Assembly (NCBI GenBank): GCA_004431415.1
Contig: QPMI01000377.1
Coordinates: 1 to 37,301 of the forward strand
DNA from: Cyanophora paradoxa
Taxonomy: Eukaryota > Glaucocystophyceae > Cyanophorales > Cyanophoraceae
Reading direction: 5' to 3'
DNA length: 37,301 bases
The notes beneath the pieces were generated by a model. The model had not been told where the DNA came from and ran no database searches. It saw only the letters and a list, made by a program, of their open reading frames with translations. Positions 20,431-30,036 of this stretch are shown here, piece after piece (the stretch's first letter is position 1; every line of letters begins with the position of its first letter). The position numbers and the translations under genes are program-made.

Positions 20431-21914
20431 CCGCGCGCTACCGTTCATGGCTGACCCAGCTCGGGTCAAGTTGCAGCGATAATCACGATCAATATCTCCT
20501 TTCTAGCAGGGAAACCTTGCTATGTAGTACAGTGGGTAGCCGTCCGTTGGACGGGCCTGCAGTTGTCTCGGCTTGCTAAGCTTCCTCTGCTCGCAATATA
20601 TACCGGATGCCGGCCTTTTGTTTTCTCGCTTCGACTTCCGAAGCCGAAGGCTCAAGGTTTATTTTTCGTTTCGCTCAAATCACACGCAGCTGCAGATCTG
20701 TTTGTTTTTTACTTTGCGACACAGTATTAGATAGCTGTTACGTAATGAGGAATGGGGGGCTTGACCCCCTGCTTGTTCTCTTTAGCTATAGAAACCTGTT
20801 TTTTTTCTTCTATGCGACATTGTATCAGATAATATAGATGTTATGTAATGAGGAGCGGGGGACTTGCAAAAATTGCCGCAGTGCCCCCCCTGTTTGTCAC
20901 AGTGTTCTCGTTAGAAACTCCGGATCGGAGTCCTTCTTCGTGTCCGTTACCGTAGTACCTCCGATGCGTAGTTCTCGCATCATGATCACGTGATCCCTTT
21001 TTCATACCGTAGTACCATGATAGAAGCACAGATTTGGAGACTCGCTTGTTCTCTTCCATTTGTCGATGATTTGGAGACTCGCTTGCACATGTTCTAGATC
21101 TCGAGCTTCCTTTTCGATCGAGCTAGCGATATAGCTAGAGAACATGCCATGATGTACAAGAGCATAAAAGAGACAAGGAGATTTATAGCTAGTGCGCTTC
21201 GAGACCTGCTCGAGCGCTCGCGATTCGAGTACTAGTTGAGTCGACGTCGACGTCGCGGCCGCGTCGACGTCGACCGTCGGACGTCGGCCGGCGCCGCGAA
21301 CGCATGCGCAGCGCGCGCGCGGACTAATGCTCTGCGCGCGCATGCGGCCTCCGATCGCTGCTGGCCATATGCATGGCAGCGTTGGCGCTTGCGCTTCCGA
21401 AAGTTGGCCATGGCGGCGGGTACGCGTGCAATTTCGCGGTGACTGTACCCCGACCTCGACGTCCTTTTTGACCCGCGCCCAGCGACCGGCGGCCCAGCGC
21501 TGTCGACGTCGTGGAGGAGCAAATTTCGCACCTTCTCCACCCGTGTGATAACCGCGGCGTGGCCGGCGCCCCCGAGCACGCGGCCGCCGCTGCCGGCCAG
21601 GGCCCGCTGCGGTGGGGAGTCCGTGCATCTCAGAGAGCACCGCCGACGGCCCTCCTGCGCCGCGGAGCCCGCAGCAGTCGGCCGCGGGTCGCGTCAGCGC
21701 GGCGGCCGCGCTCCGCCCCTCCGCGCCGGACGGACGCCGAACATCATCCGCTTGGAGGCGTCGAGCGAGCGTCTGGACGCCGCCGGCGTCACCGACCAAG
21801 TGTGCGTACGCCCGTCTTTCGATGGCGCCACAAGCCTCGGCCGAAGCCCGCCACGCCCGGCAACGCTGCCCTCACGGAAGCCCGCGCAGGAACGAGTGAC
21901 AAAGGCCGCCCGCG
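20431..21914. other. Intergenic spacer with degenerate repeats and a large SalI-type palindrome
   Basis: Lower in GC than the genes up to about 21230. Related segments occur near 20700-20765 and 20795-20870 (TTTGCGACACAGTATTAGATA versus TATGCGACATTGTATCAGATA, each followed by a GTAATGAGGA block and a G run). The word GATTTGGAGACTCGCTTG occurs at 21031-21048 and 21068-21085. At 21237-21275 repeated GTCGAC/GACGTC words surround a GCGGCCGC core. A 265-codon minus-strand frame (21002-21799) has no recognisable domain and is not called a gene. The PPR-like gene promoter should lie at the right end. Confidence 0.5.
21031..21085. repeat. Short direct repeat, 18-bp word twice
   Basis: GATTTGGAGACTCGCTTG is present at 21031-21048 and again at 21068-21085, spaced 37 bp start to start. 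Exact copies, function unknown. Confidence 0.9.
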
Positions 21915-24900
21915 ATGCAGGCGCTGGTCCGCGGGATAGCTGGAGCGGCCTCTGCCGCACGCGCCGGCCGCCTTGCGGCTCGCCGCGCGCCGTCCGCGCT
22001 CCGGCCGTTCCCATTTCCAAGCAAGCGCCTCATTTCGAGCTCGGCGGTGGCTGCTGCGGCGGCGCCTGCATTCTCCGCGCGGGGCATCTCGACGCGGGGC
22101 GCGGCGCGACGGGCGGCGGCGACGGCGGACGCCGCAGAGGACGAGGAGAACGAGGAGGAGGAGTACCAGGAGGAAGACGAGGCGGTGCATGTGGAGGAGC
22201 TGCGGGGCGCCGGCGTGGAGGACGAGCGGCGCGAGTGGGAGCGCGCCGCGCACGGCGTGCGGCGGAGCGAGACGCGGCGGTGGGAGCAGGGCGCCGGCCG
22301 CCCCGCCTCGCCCTCGACCGTGCGCGGCCTGTTCCTGCTCGGCCGCCCCGACGAGGCGCTCGCGCTGCTCGAGGCGCGGGCGCGGCGCGGGGAGGCGACG
22401 CCGCAGCAGCTGACGTGCGCCCTCGCCGGCCTGCGCGACGCCGGGCGGGGCGCCGAGGCGCGCGCTCTGCTCGAGCGCGCCGCCGCCGGCGGCTCGGGCC
22501 TCCCCGAGGCCCACCCCGTCCACTTCGCCGTCGTCGGTGCGCTGGGCGCCCCCGCCCGCCCGCCCGCGCGGCCCGCGGGGCGGCGGGCGACGCCGGCGGG
22601 GGGCGCAGCGTGGGGCCTGCTGGCGGCGGACCGGTTCGACGAGGCGGCCGCGCTCGTCGACCGCATGCTCGACGCCCTGCGCGGCGCGCCCCCGCCCCGC
22701 CCCCGCCGCCTCCCGCGCGCCCCGGGGCGCTGAGGGCGGGGGCAGGGGCCGGCCCGGCGACGGCGGAGCGGTACGACGCGGCGCTCTCCGCCTGCCGCGA
22801 CCTCGCCCTCCACCGCCTCTGGTCCCCGCCCCGCCCCGCCCCGCCCCGGCCTCCTGGGGCGACGTGGCGGCAGCGGGGCGGCGGGCCGGGCGCGGCTGGT
22901 GGCGGAGATGGAGCGGCTGGCGGACGAGGCCCTCTACGCCCGCGCCGCCTCCGGCCGCGCCGTCCAGCCCCTCGTCCGCCCCGCCCGCCCCGCCCGGCCC
23001 CGCCCCGCCCGTGCTCCTCGAGCGACGGGGCGGCAGCTGGAGCTGTACGGGGCGCTGGGGCGGCCGGACGAGGCGTACGCGCTGCTGCAGCGCTGCCGCG
23101 CCCACGCCGTCCTCCCCAACGCCCTCTTCTTCACCCGGCCCGCCCCGCCCGCCCCGCCCCCGGCCCCCCGCACGCTGACGCCGGGGCAGGCTGGTGAGCG
23201 GGGCGGCGGACGGGGGGCACTGGGAGGCCGGGGCCGGCTGGTGGCGCCTCATGTTCCAGCTCGGCGTCGAGCCCGACGGCGTCGCCTGGAGTCCGCACCC
23301 GCCCTGCGCCTCCGCGTCGCCCGCGACGCGGCGCTCTGACCGGCGCGGCAGACGCGTACCTGAAGCTGTGCCTGGCGTGCGCGGGGGAGGCGGCGGCGGA
23401 GTTCGGGCCCGAGCTCGCGGCCGCCGGCCTCCCGCGCGACGCCGCCGGCCTCGCCCGCCTCGTGCGGGCGGAGGCGGAGGCGCGCGGGCAGCCCTTCAGC
23501 GCCGTCGCCTACGGCACCCTCGTCCGCCCCGCCCGCTTCCCGCCCGCCCGGCAGGCCGCCGCCGACGCTCCCGCCCAGGTCTCGTTCTTCGTGGGGCAAG
23601 GGGCGCGCGCCGAGGCGCTGCACTGGCTGCGGGAGGCGCGGGCGGCGCGGCTGGCCGGCGGTTTCACGTACGGCCCGCTGCTGGCGGAGGCGCGGCGGAC
23701 GCAGGACGGGCCGGCGGCGGCAGCGCTGCTGGAGGCGATGGAGGAGGACGGCGTGGAGCTGACCCCCGACCTCGCCCTCCCCGCCCTCCGGGCCCGCCCC
23801 TTGCCCCGCGACGCCCCTCGCCGGCCCCGGGGCTCACCGGGTGCGGCGGGGCGGGGCGCAGGCCTTTGAGCTCGCCGGCATGCACGAGGAGGCCCTCCAG
23901 GTGGGACCCGCCCCCGCCCCCGCCCCGCCTCCGCCCGCCCGCCGCGCACCGCCTGACGTCCTCGCGCCAGGCCGTGGGGCGGCTGCTCGAGGGCGGGGCG
24001 CGGCACCCCATCAAGCCCTCCCACCTCGTCCCGTCTTCCGTCCGCCCGCCCAGCGCCCCCGCCCCGCCGCCGCTGACGCCGGGCCCGCAGGGACGCTTCG
24101 GGAGACGGGCTCGGAGGGCGGGGCGCGGTGGGCGCGGGCGCTCCTGCTCCACGCGGCGGCCGGCGGCGGGGGCGGCGGGGCGGCGGGCGGGGCCGGGCCT
24201 CTCGCCGGCGGCGCTGGCTGCGGGGTGGAGGCGGTGGGGGCGTGCGGGGGCCCGAGGCGGCGGGGCAGGCGCTGCGGGACGCGCTCGCCGCCTCGGGGCG
24301 GCCCCTCTTCGGGGGGCCGCCCTCGCCCTCGCCGCCGCCTGGGCCGCGCCGGCCGGCCCCTCGCCGACGCCCTCCGCGCTTCCCTCGACGCCGCCGCCGA
24401 CCGCCGCCTCCCGCCCCCCGCCCCTCCTTCTGGGTCCGCCGCCCCTCCCCGCCCCCGCCCTCTCCCGCTGGGCTGAGGGGCGGGAGCAGAAGGCGCTGGG
24501 GTCGCGGGCGCTGGCGGCGGGGCGGGGAGCGGCGGGAGGCGGCGCGGCTGCTGGCCCCGCCCTCCCGCTGACCTCCGCGCCGCCTGGGTCGACTCCCTCC
24601 GCGCCCTCGCCGGCCCCGCACCGCCCCTCGCCGCCGCCGCCTCCGCCCCTCCGGCCCCGAGGGCGGCCGCCTCGCCCGCGCCGCCTCTCCGCCGGCGCCG
24701 GCAGCGAGGGCGGCGCCGGCAGCTCGGGAGGCCCCGAGCCGTGCGGCAGCGCCGCGGGCCCGCGGGGCCGAGGTCGACGCCGCCGCGCGCGGCGGCGGCG
24801 AGCGCCGCCGCTGAGGGGCCCGAGCGGGCCCGAGCCGCCCCGCCGCGCCTCCCGCGCCGCCAGCGGCGCCCGCCCTTTCCCGCCGCCGCCGCTGCCGCCG

Positions 24901-25973
24901 CCGCCGGCGCGCCCTCCGCGCCGCCTCGCGCCCCTCCGACGGCGCCGACCCCCGCGCCCTCGCCGCCTTCTGTGCGCCGCGCCGCCCCCGCCGCCCACAT
25001 GGCGCCGCCTGACGGCCCGTGCAGTGGAACGGCTGGTGGGGAGGGGCGGGTGGAGGAGGCGGCGCGGGCGCTGGAGGGGCCCCGGGCCCCGCCCCCGCGC
25101 CCCTCTACGCCACCGCCCTCGCCGCCTGTGCCGCCGCCGCCCTCCACCCCGCCCGGTCCGGCCCCGCACTTCCCGCGCCCCGTCTCCCCGGCTCAGCCGG
25201 TGCGTGCGCAGGGCGAGCCGGAGCGCCGGGCGGCGCTGGCGGCCGCCGAGCGCCTCGCCGACCGCGCCGTCCGCGCCGGCCCCGCCGCGCCGCTGCCGCC
25301 GCCGCGCCCTCGTCCGCCCGCCCGCCCCGCCCGCCCCGCCCGTCCCTCACCATTTCTGACGTGCCGGTGACAGGCGGGGCTGTACGCGGGGCTGGGGCGC
25401 CACGCGGCGGCCTTCGCGCACGTGCGGCGCTGCCGCGGGCCGGCGCGCCCGCCGCCGCCGGCCCCTACGCCGCCGTCATCGCCGCCTGCGCGGCGCGCTC
25501 GCCGCCGGACTTCGCCGCCGGCCGCGCCGCGTGGCGCCTGCTGCGCGCCCAGCGGATCGCCCCGGACGAGGCCACCGCCCGTGCGGCTCTTCCCCGCCCC
25601 GCCCCGCCGCCCCGCCGCCGGCTGCTCTGAGGGGCGGGGCAGGGGCGATGCGGGCGCTCTGCCTGGCGTGCCCCGCGGAGGCGGCGAGGGACCCCGCGCT
25701 CGCCGCCGAGCTCGCCCGCCTCGCCCGGCCCCGGTCCGCCCCCGCTCCAGCCCCGCCCCCGCCCCGGCCCCGCCGACGCTCGCCCCCACGCAGGCGTCGG
25801 CCCCCGAGCAGCAGCAGCAGCAGCAGCAGACGCAGCAGACGCAGCAGGAGCAGGCTCGGGCCTCGCCCGGGGCGGCGCGCTCGGGCTCCCCGCCGGAGCG
25901 GAGGGCCGAGCTCGAGGCCGAGCGCCCCGCGAGGGCGGCCGTGAGGCCCCAGCGCGTGGCGGCCGCCATGTAG
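21915..25973 (+). CDS. Pentatricopeptide-repeat-like organellar protein
   Basis: PPR proteins bind single-stranded RNA in mitochondria or plastids and act in processing, stability or translation. The start at 21915 gives an Arg/Ala-rich targeting leader (MQALVRGIAGAASAARAGRL), then an acidic stretch (EDEENEEEEYQEEDEA). Helix-turn-helix units of PPR style follow: LGRPDEALALLEARARRGEA, AGRGAEARALLERAAAGG, LGRPDEAYALLQRCRAHAVL with PNALFFT, a unit ending FQLGVEPDGVAW, and LLEAMEEDGVELTPD. Exon 1 is 21915-22536; the intron after it (GT-AG) restores VVAWGLLAADRFDEAAALVD. Many GC-rich introns follow and joins between 23800 and 25650 are unclear. The tail has seven consecutive Gln (CAG run near 25808) and ends VAAAM-stop. 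TPR or another helical repeat remains possible; the RNA target is unknown. Confidence 0.66.
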
Positions 25974-26767
25974 CACCCCCGCCCGCGCCCGCGCCTCTCC
26001 CTCGCGCCCCTCCATCGTCTGCTGCCGTCGGGGTTGCTGCAGCTGCGCCAGAGGGGCACGCCGTGTATTGTACCATAGCCAGTTCCTTGTGTTCACTCGG
26101 TTGATGTATTCAAATCGATTTCTGTAGTCTGTTGCAAATGCTGTACATGTCGCGCCCCTCCATCGTCTGCTGCCGTCGGGGTTGGTGCAGCTGCGCTGGG
26201 CGCCTGAGGGGCACATGTGCACCGTGTATTGTACCATAGCCTTATTCACTCGGTAGATGTGTTCAAATCGATTTTTGTAGTCTGTCACAATTGCTGTACA
26301 TGTGCCACGGTGCAAGAAGCGCTCGCTCCTCGAGCTCTTTGTTCTAGATCTGGCAATGGCCAAGCCGCGCTAGCGCTCATTCCACCCCCCTCCCCCTCCC
26401 CCCCCAACGAGCCCCCCGTACGCGAATTCGTGATGGTGGGCTTCGCAGCCTTCGCTGGGCCATGCATACGCGCTCCCGGACTGATCGGAGAGAGCGTGAC
26501 AGCGAATCACGAGCCATCCAGCACATGCGCCCTCGCACGAGCGACCACGGCGCCCGAGCGATGTCCGCGGCGAAGCCAGCCACGCTGGGAGCTTCGATCG
26601 CCGTCCGCCGGCGTTCCTCAGAGCAGGGAGCTCGCACGTAGATCGTACGTTGCCCCGCGCGTCCCGGGCGCCTGCCGCCCGCTGACCGCCGGGCGCCTCG
26701 CACGCGCAGGCCTAGGCCGCGAACGGACGCGCCGGTCGCAGCGCCAGTCTACCGCACGCCGCGCGTC
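25974..26767. other. Intergenic spacer between PPR-like gene and methyltransferase gene
   Basis: The first third is a two-copy tandem repeat (26003-26302), described separately; it probably overlaps the 3' UTR of the PPR-like gene. The remainder, 26303-26767, grades from mixed to high GC and should hold the promoter of the following gene. No coding evidence seen. Confidence 0.5.
26003..26302. repeat. Imperfect tandem duplication, about 150 bp twice
   Basis: Unit 1 (26003-26150) and unit 2 (26151-26302) both start CGCGCCCCTCCATCGTCTGC and end GCTGTACATGT. Both contain CCGTGTATTGTACCATAGCC and a CAAATCGATTT block. They differ by small insertions and substitutions, so the duplication is older than the cyclase repeats. 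The GTATTGTACC/TGTACATGT words could be RNA-processing signals of the upstream gene, which is speculative. Confidence 0.9.
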
Positions 26768-27952
26768 ATGTGCGACGCCGGAGCAGCAGCGAGCGCGTCT
26801 TCGAGCGGCGGCGGGGGCGGCGGGGGCGGCGGGCGCGTGTGGATCGTGGGGGCGGGCCCGGGCGACGCGGACCTGATCACTCTGCGGGGATTGCGGGCGC
26901 TGCGGGCCGCCGACGCGGTGGTGTACGACGCGCTCGCCTCGCCCGAGCTCCTCGACGAGAGCGCGCCCCGCCGCCCCGCGCGCGGATGCGGAGGCCTTGG
27001 CTGACCGCCGCCGCCGCGGGGCGTGAGCAGCGCGGGAGGGGTGCGAGCTGCACGCGGCGGGGAAGCGGGGCGGGGAGGAGTCGGCGGCGCAGGGGGAGAT
27101 CGACGCGCTGCTGGTGCGGCTGTGCCGGGCGGGGAAGCGCGTGGTGCGCCTCAAGGCCGGCGACCCGTTCGTCTTCGGACGCTCCCACTTCGAGGCCCGC
27201 CCCGCCCGCCCCGCTCCGGTCGCCCCGCCCACGGCCGCCCCTCAGTCCGAAGGGGCGCGCAGGCCGCCGCCCTCGCCGCCGCCGCCTGCCCTTCGAGGCC
27301 CGCCCCGCCCCGCCCATTCCCCGCCCCGCCCCTCACGCGCCGTAGATCGTGCCGGGGGTCTCGTCGGCGCTGGCGGCCCCCGCCCTCGCCGGCATCCCCC
27401 TCACCCACACCGAGCTCAGCCAGGTCGGCTCTGCCCACCCCATCCCGCCCGCGCCGGCTGCCGAGGCGGGACCGCGCGGGCAGAGCTTCGCGGTGGCGTC
27501 GGGGCACGACGTGGGGCGCTGGACCTGCCCGCCCTCGCCCGCATGGACGCCGCTGCCTTCCTCATGGCCGGCCGCGCCCTCCCGGCCCGCCCCGCCCGCC
27601 CCGCCGCCCCGCCCGCCCCGCCCGGCCTGACGGGCGCGCAGGAGCTGATGGAGGGGCTCGTGGGGGCCGGCCTCGACCCGGCGACCCCCGTCGCCGTCAT
27701 CCGCTGGGCGGGGCGCCCCGACCAGCGCGTGCGGCCCGCCCCCTCGCCCCCTCGCCCCCGATCGCCGAAGCCGACGTGGGCGGGTGCGGGGCGGGGCGGA
27801 GCCAGGTGTGGGAGGGGACGGCGGGGAGCATCGTGGGGGCGACGGCGGGTGAGCGCCTCTCGCCCTGCGTCGTCGTCGTCGGCCGCGTCGTCGCCCTCCG
27901 GGCCCTCTTCGCGCCCCCCGCACCCCAGCGCGAGGCCGAGGTGGGCGCCTAG
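26768..27952 (+). CDS. Uroporphyrinogen-III C-methyltransferase (siroheme/cobalamin pathway)
   Basis: Uses S-adenosylmethionine to methylate uroporphyrinogen III to precorrin-2, the first step toward siroheme, cofactor of assimilatory nitrite and sulfite reductases. Exons: 26768-26960, 27031-27194, 27263-27297, 27346-27423, 27484-27584, 27642-27728, 27806-27952. Family motifs in order: [60 protein letters not shown] with [34 protein letters not shown], and a final [12 protein letters not shown] strand. Only this domain is present; no CysG-type dehydrogenase/ferrochelatase part follows the stop. Exons 3 (35 nt) and 5 (101 nt) are each one base short of keeping frame: CPFE and [11 protein letters not shown] appear only after adding one base in a C-containing run. 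Sequencing error is likelier than a pseudogene because all motifs are intact. The introns after exons 1, 2 and 5 are GC-AG. Confidence 0.88.
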
Positions 27953-28268
27953 CGCGTGCCCGGCCCGCACACGAGCTCGATGACTGTCAATTTTCAATTT
28001 TCAGATGCGGGTGCAGTACTGCGGGCCCAACACTAGTGCGGGGTTAGATACCATGGCTAGTGCTGCAGGGCTGTCCAGGAGGCGCACAATCGACTTGGCA
28101 TTTCTGTATTTTTATTTTTATAGGGGTACGTGTCGCGAGTCGAGTTCGACCGAAATTTGGCCCGAATCAAAGTTGGCAGCGGAGCGGTATTCGTACCGGT
28201 GCACGTACGCGTGTGCGCGTGCATGTGGCACGTACGCGTGTGCGCGTGCATGAGTTTGTGATCGGCCC
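27953..28268. other. Spacer with two-copy 24-bp alternating purine-pyrimidine repeat
   Basis: Between the methyltransferase stop and the BTB gene start. It is A/T-rich around 28080-28135. A 24-bp word starting CACGTACGCGTGTGCG occurs exactly at 28202-28225 and 28229-28252, three bases apart and just upstream of the BTB gene ATG. It is alternating purine-pyrimidine, so Z-DNA-prone, and may be part of that gene's promoter or 5' UTR. Confidence 0.65.
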
Positions 28269-29483
28269 ATGCCATTCCAGTTGCCGTTAGTCTGGGTGTT
28301 GTTGGCCGCGTCCGGAGCATTGACCGCAGCAATATTCAGCTGCGCGCACATACGGTCAAAGGATATTCAAAGCGCTTTGCGGCTGCGCGTGCGAAATGCG
28401 GAACGTAAATCAGCGGAGAATGCGGATCTGGTCCGAACGAAAGACCAGGAGCTCAGCAAACTGCAAGAAGCAATGTGGCGAGTCAGCGAGGGGGCGCAGC
28501 TCCGCGAGCGAGCGCTCTCTTCCCAGCTTTGGGAGGAGCAGACAGGCAAGCGAAAGGTGTCCTCCCTGCTGTCGGAGGAGCAGCAGAAAGTGCGGCGCGA
28601 AACGCAAAAGCTGCAGCAGGCCCTCATGAAGCTGCAGCAGGCCCTCGCGAGCGTGAAATCCGAGAAGGAGCGGGCGGACGGCCTTGCGGAAACGCTCAGC
28701 TCGATGCGACAGCACAGCGTCCAACCGGACGCGGACCTCTTCGAGTGCTGCTGCGTGCGGGGCGACGTGGCCTCGTGCTCCGTGCCGCCCGACGTCGAAT
28801 TCGTGATTTTAGAGCGTCGTATTCCTGCACACTCTTTTATTCTGAAGGTCTGCCTGCGATGTATACTATGATATTCATATGTACGTAAACGACTGACTTT
28901 AATTCTGCTCAGCTTCGGAGTGAGTATTTTCGCACAATGCTCTCAGCAAAGGCGCGCGAAAATGCTCAGCTGCAGCTGAGTTCAAAACTTTATATTTGAT
29001 ATTTACTGGCTATATAGATGCGGGAGTCGGCGAGCGGGAGGATCGACGTGGCAGAGACGAGTGCCCAGGCTGTGCTCGCCCTCCTTCGCTTTTTATACAC
29101 GGGCGATCTTAAAGTGCGACATGCTTCATTGATATTTAAATATTATCAAACTTCAAGATGCAATTGCCTGATTCGCGCAGGTGGAAGCTAATAATGAAGA
29201 GGCGGCAGTGGAGCACACGCTATTGCAATTGCTGGAAGTGATGCGGGTCGGACACCGATATCGGCTTCTGCGGCTGGTGGACCTCGCGCTGGCGCGCGTG
29301 CTGCAGCTGCCGGCGGAGAGCGTCAACGAGGTCGCTGCCTTCGAAATCCAGGCCGTAGGGGAGGAGTTGGAACTCGAAGCCCTTGAAGATTTTGCGTCGC
29401 GCGCGCGAAATCGAACGACGTCGACGTCGCGCGCACCAATGACTTCGAATTCGCGCAATCTATGGCGATCCTCGTTGTTTTGA
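28269..29483 (+). CDS. Membrane-anchored coiled-coil BTB/POZ protein
   Basis: Four exons, all phase 0: 28269-28847, 28913-28951, 29018-29113, 29181-29483 (338 residues). The start MPFQLPLVWVLLAASGALTA opens a single hydrophobic helix (signal anchor or signal peptide). Residues about 35-155 form a Gln/Glu/Lys/Arg/Leu heptad-like coiled coil (EEQQKVRRETQKLQQALMKL). The BTB fold follows: DVEFVILERRIPAHSFILK, LRSEYFRTMLSAK, MRESASGRIDVAE, LLRFLYTGDLK, then a helical BACK-like tail (HTLLQLLEVMRVGHRYRLLR, LVDLALARVLQL). BTB domains commonly dimerise and recruit Cullin-3, but the ligase role is not shown here and a membrane anchor would be unusual. Intron 2 is GC-AG (donor AAG|GCGCGC). Base composition is far less GC-rich than its neighbours, and its introns are AT-rich rather than C/G-rich. 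Confidence 0.8.
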
Positions 29484-30036
29484 CGCTTTAAATAATTTCA
29501 TGATGCCATGATGATTAATGCTGATCATGAGAATATGCGCATGCTGAATTCTGATGTGTCGAATTCATACGGTCAGGCAGTCTTGAAATTGTACAAACTC
29601 ATAATTCGATCAGCTGAGGCTATTTCAAATTGAATGCTATCAGACAAGATATAGATATAGACAAGATAAAGCTCGCGCAAAAACAATCTTAATATTCTAG
29701 CTATAGTAATGAATTCTCGATCGGTTGCGTCGATCGGTCTGCTGAATTCGAACTTCGCTGATTTTTCGGCGGAAAATTTTTTAAAGGCGCGTAGAGGGGT
29801 TGATCATGACTTAGTACGTACGTAGGGCCACTAGGCTAAGACTGGTACTACAATTGCAACGGGCTACGGGTGGCCCAGGGGAGCGGCGGAGACGAATTTC
29901 GAATTCAATAAAAGCTTTTAGAAACAGCGTGTACGGTCCCGCGGTGATGAAGCCTACGAGGCGTATGCGAGGAACCCCGAGAGGAGCCCCGCTAGCGCTG
30001 GAGCCGCGCGGGCGGCTCCGAGGCGAGGCGGGTGGC
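29484..30036. other. AT-rich convergent intergenic region
   Basis: The BTB gene ends at 29483 and the FNT-PAS gene ends at 30037 from the other strand, so this is a tail-to-tail region holding both 3' ends. It contains CATGATGCCATGATGATT near 29500, TGATCATGA at about 29522, and AGATATAGATATAGACAAG near 29647. No gene seen. Confidence 0.5.

Noticed and set aside
21002-21799. A 265-codon minus-strand frame upstream of the PPR-like gene
   Set aside because: Crosses palindromes and repeats, has no recognisable domain, and its composition changes abruptly along its length.
28202-28252. CRISPR-like array
   Set aside because: Only two 24-bp copies spaced by three bases in a eukaryotic spacer; no array.
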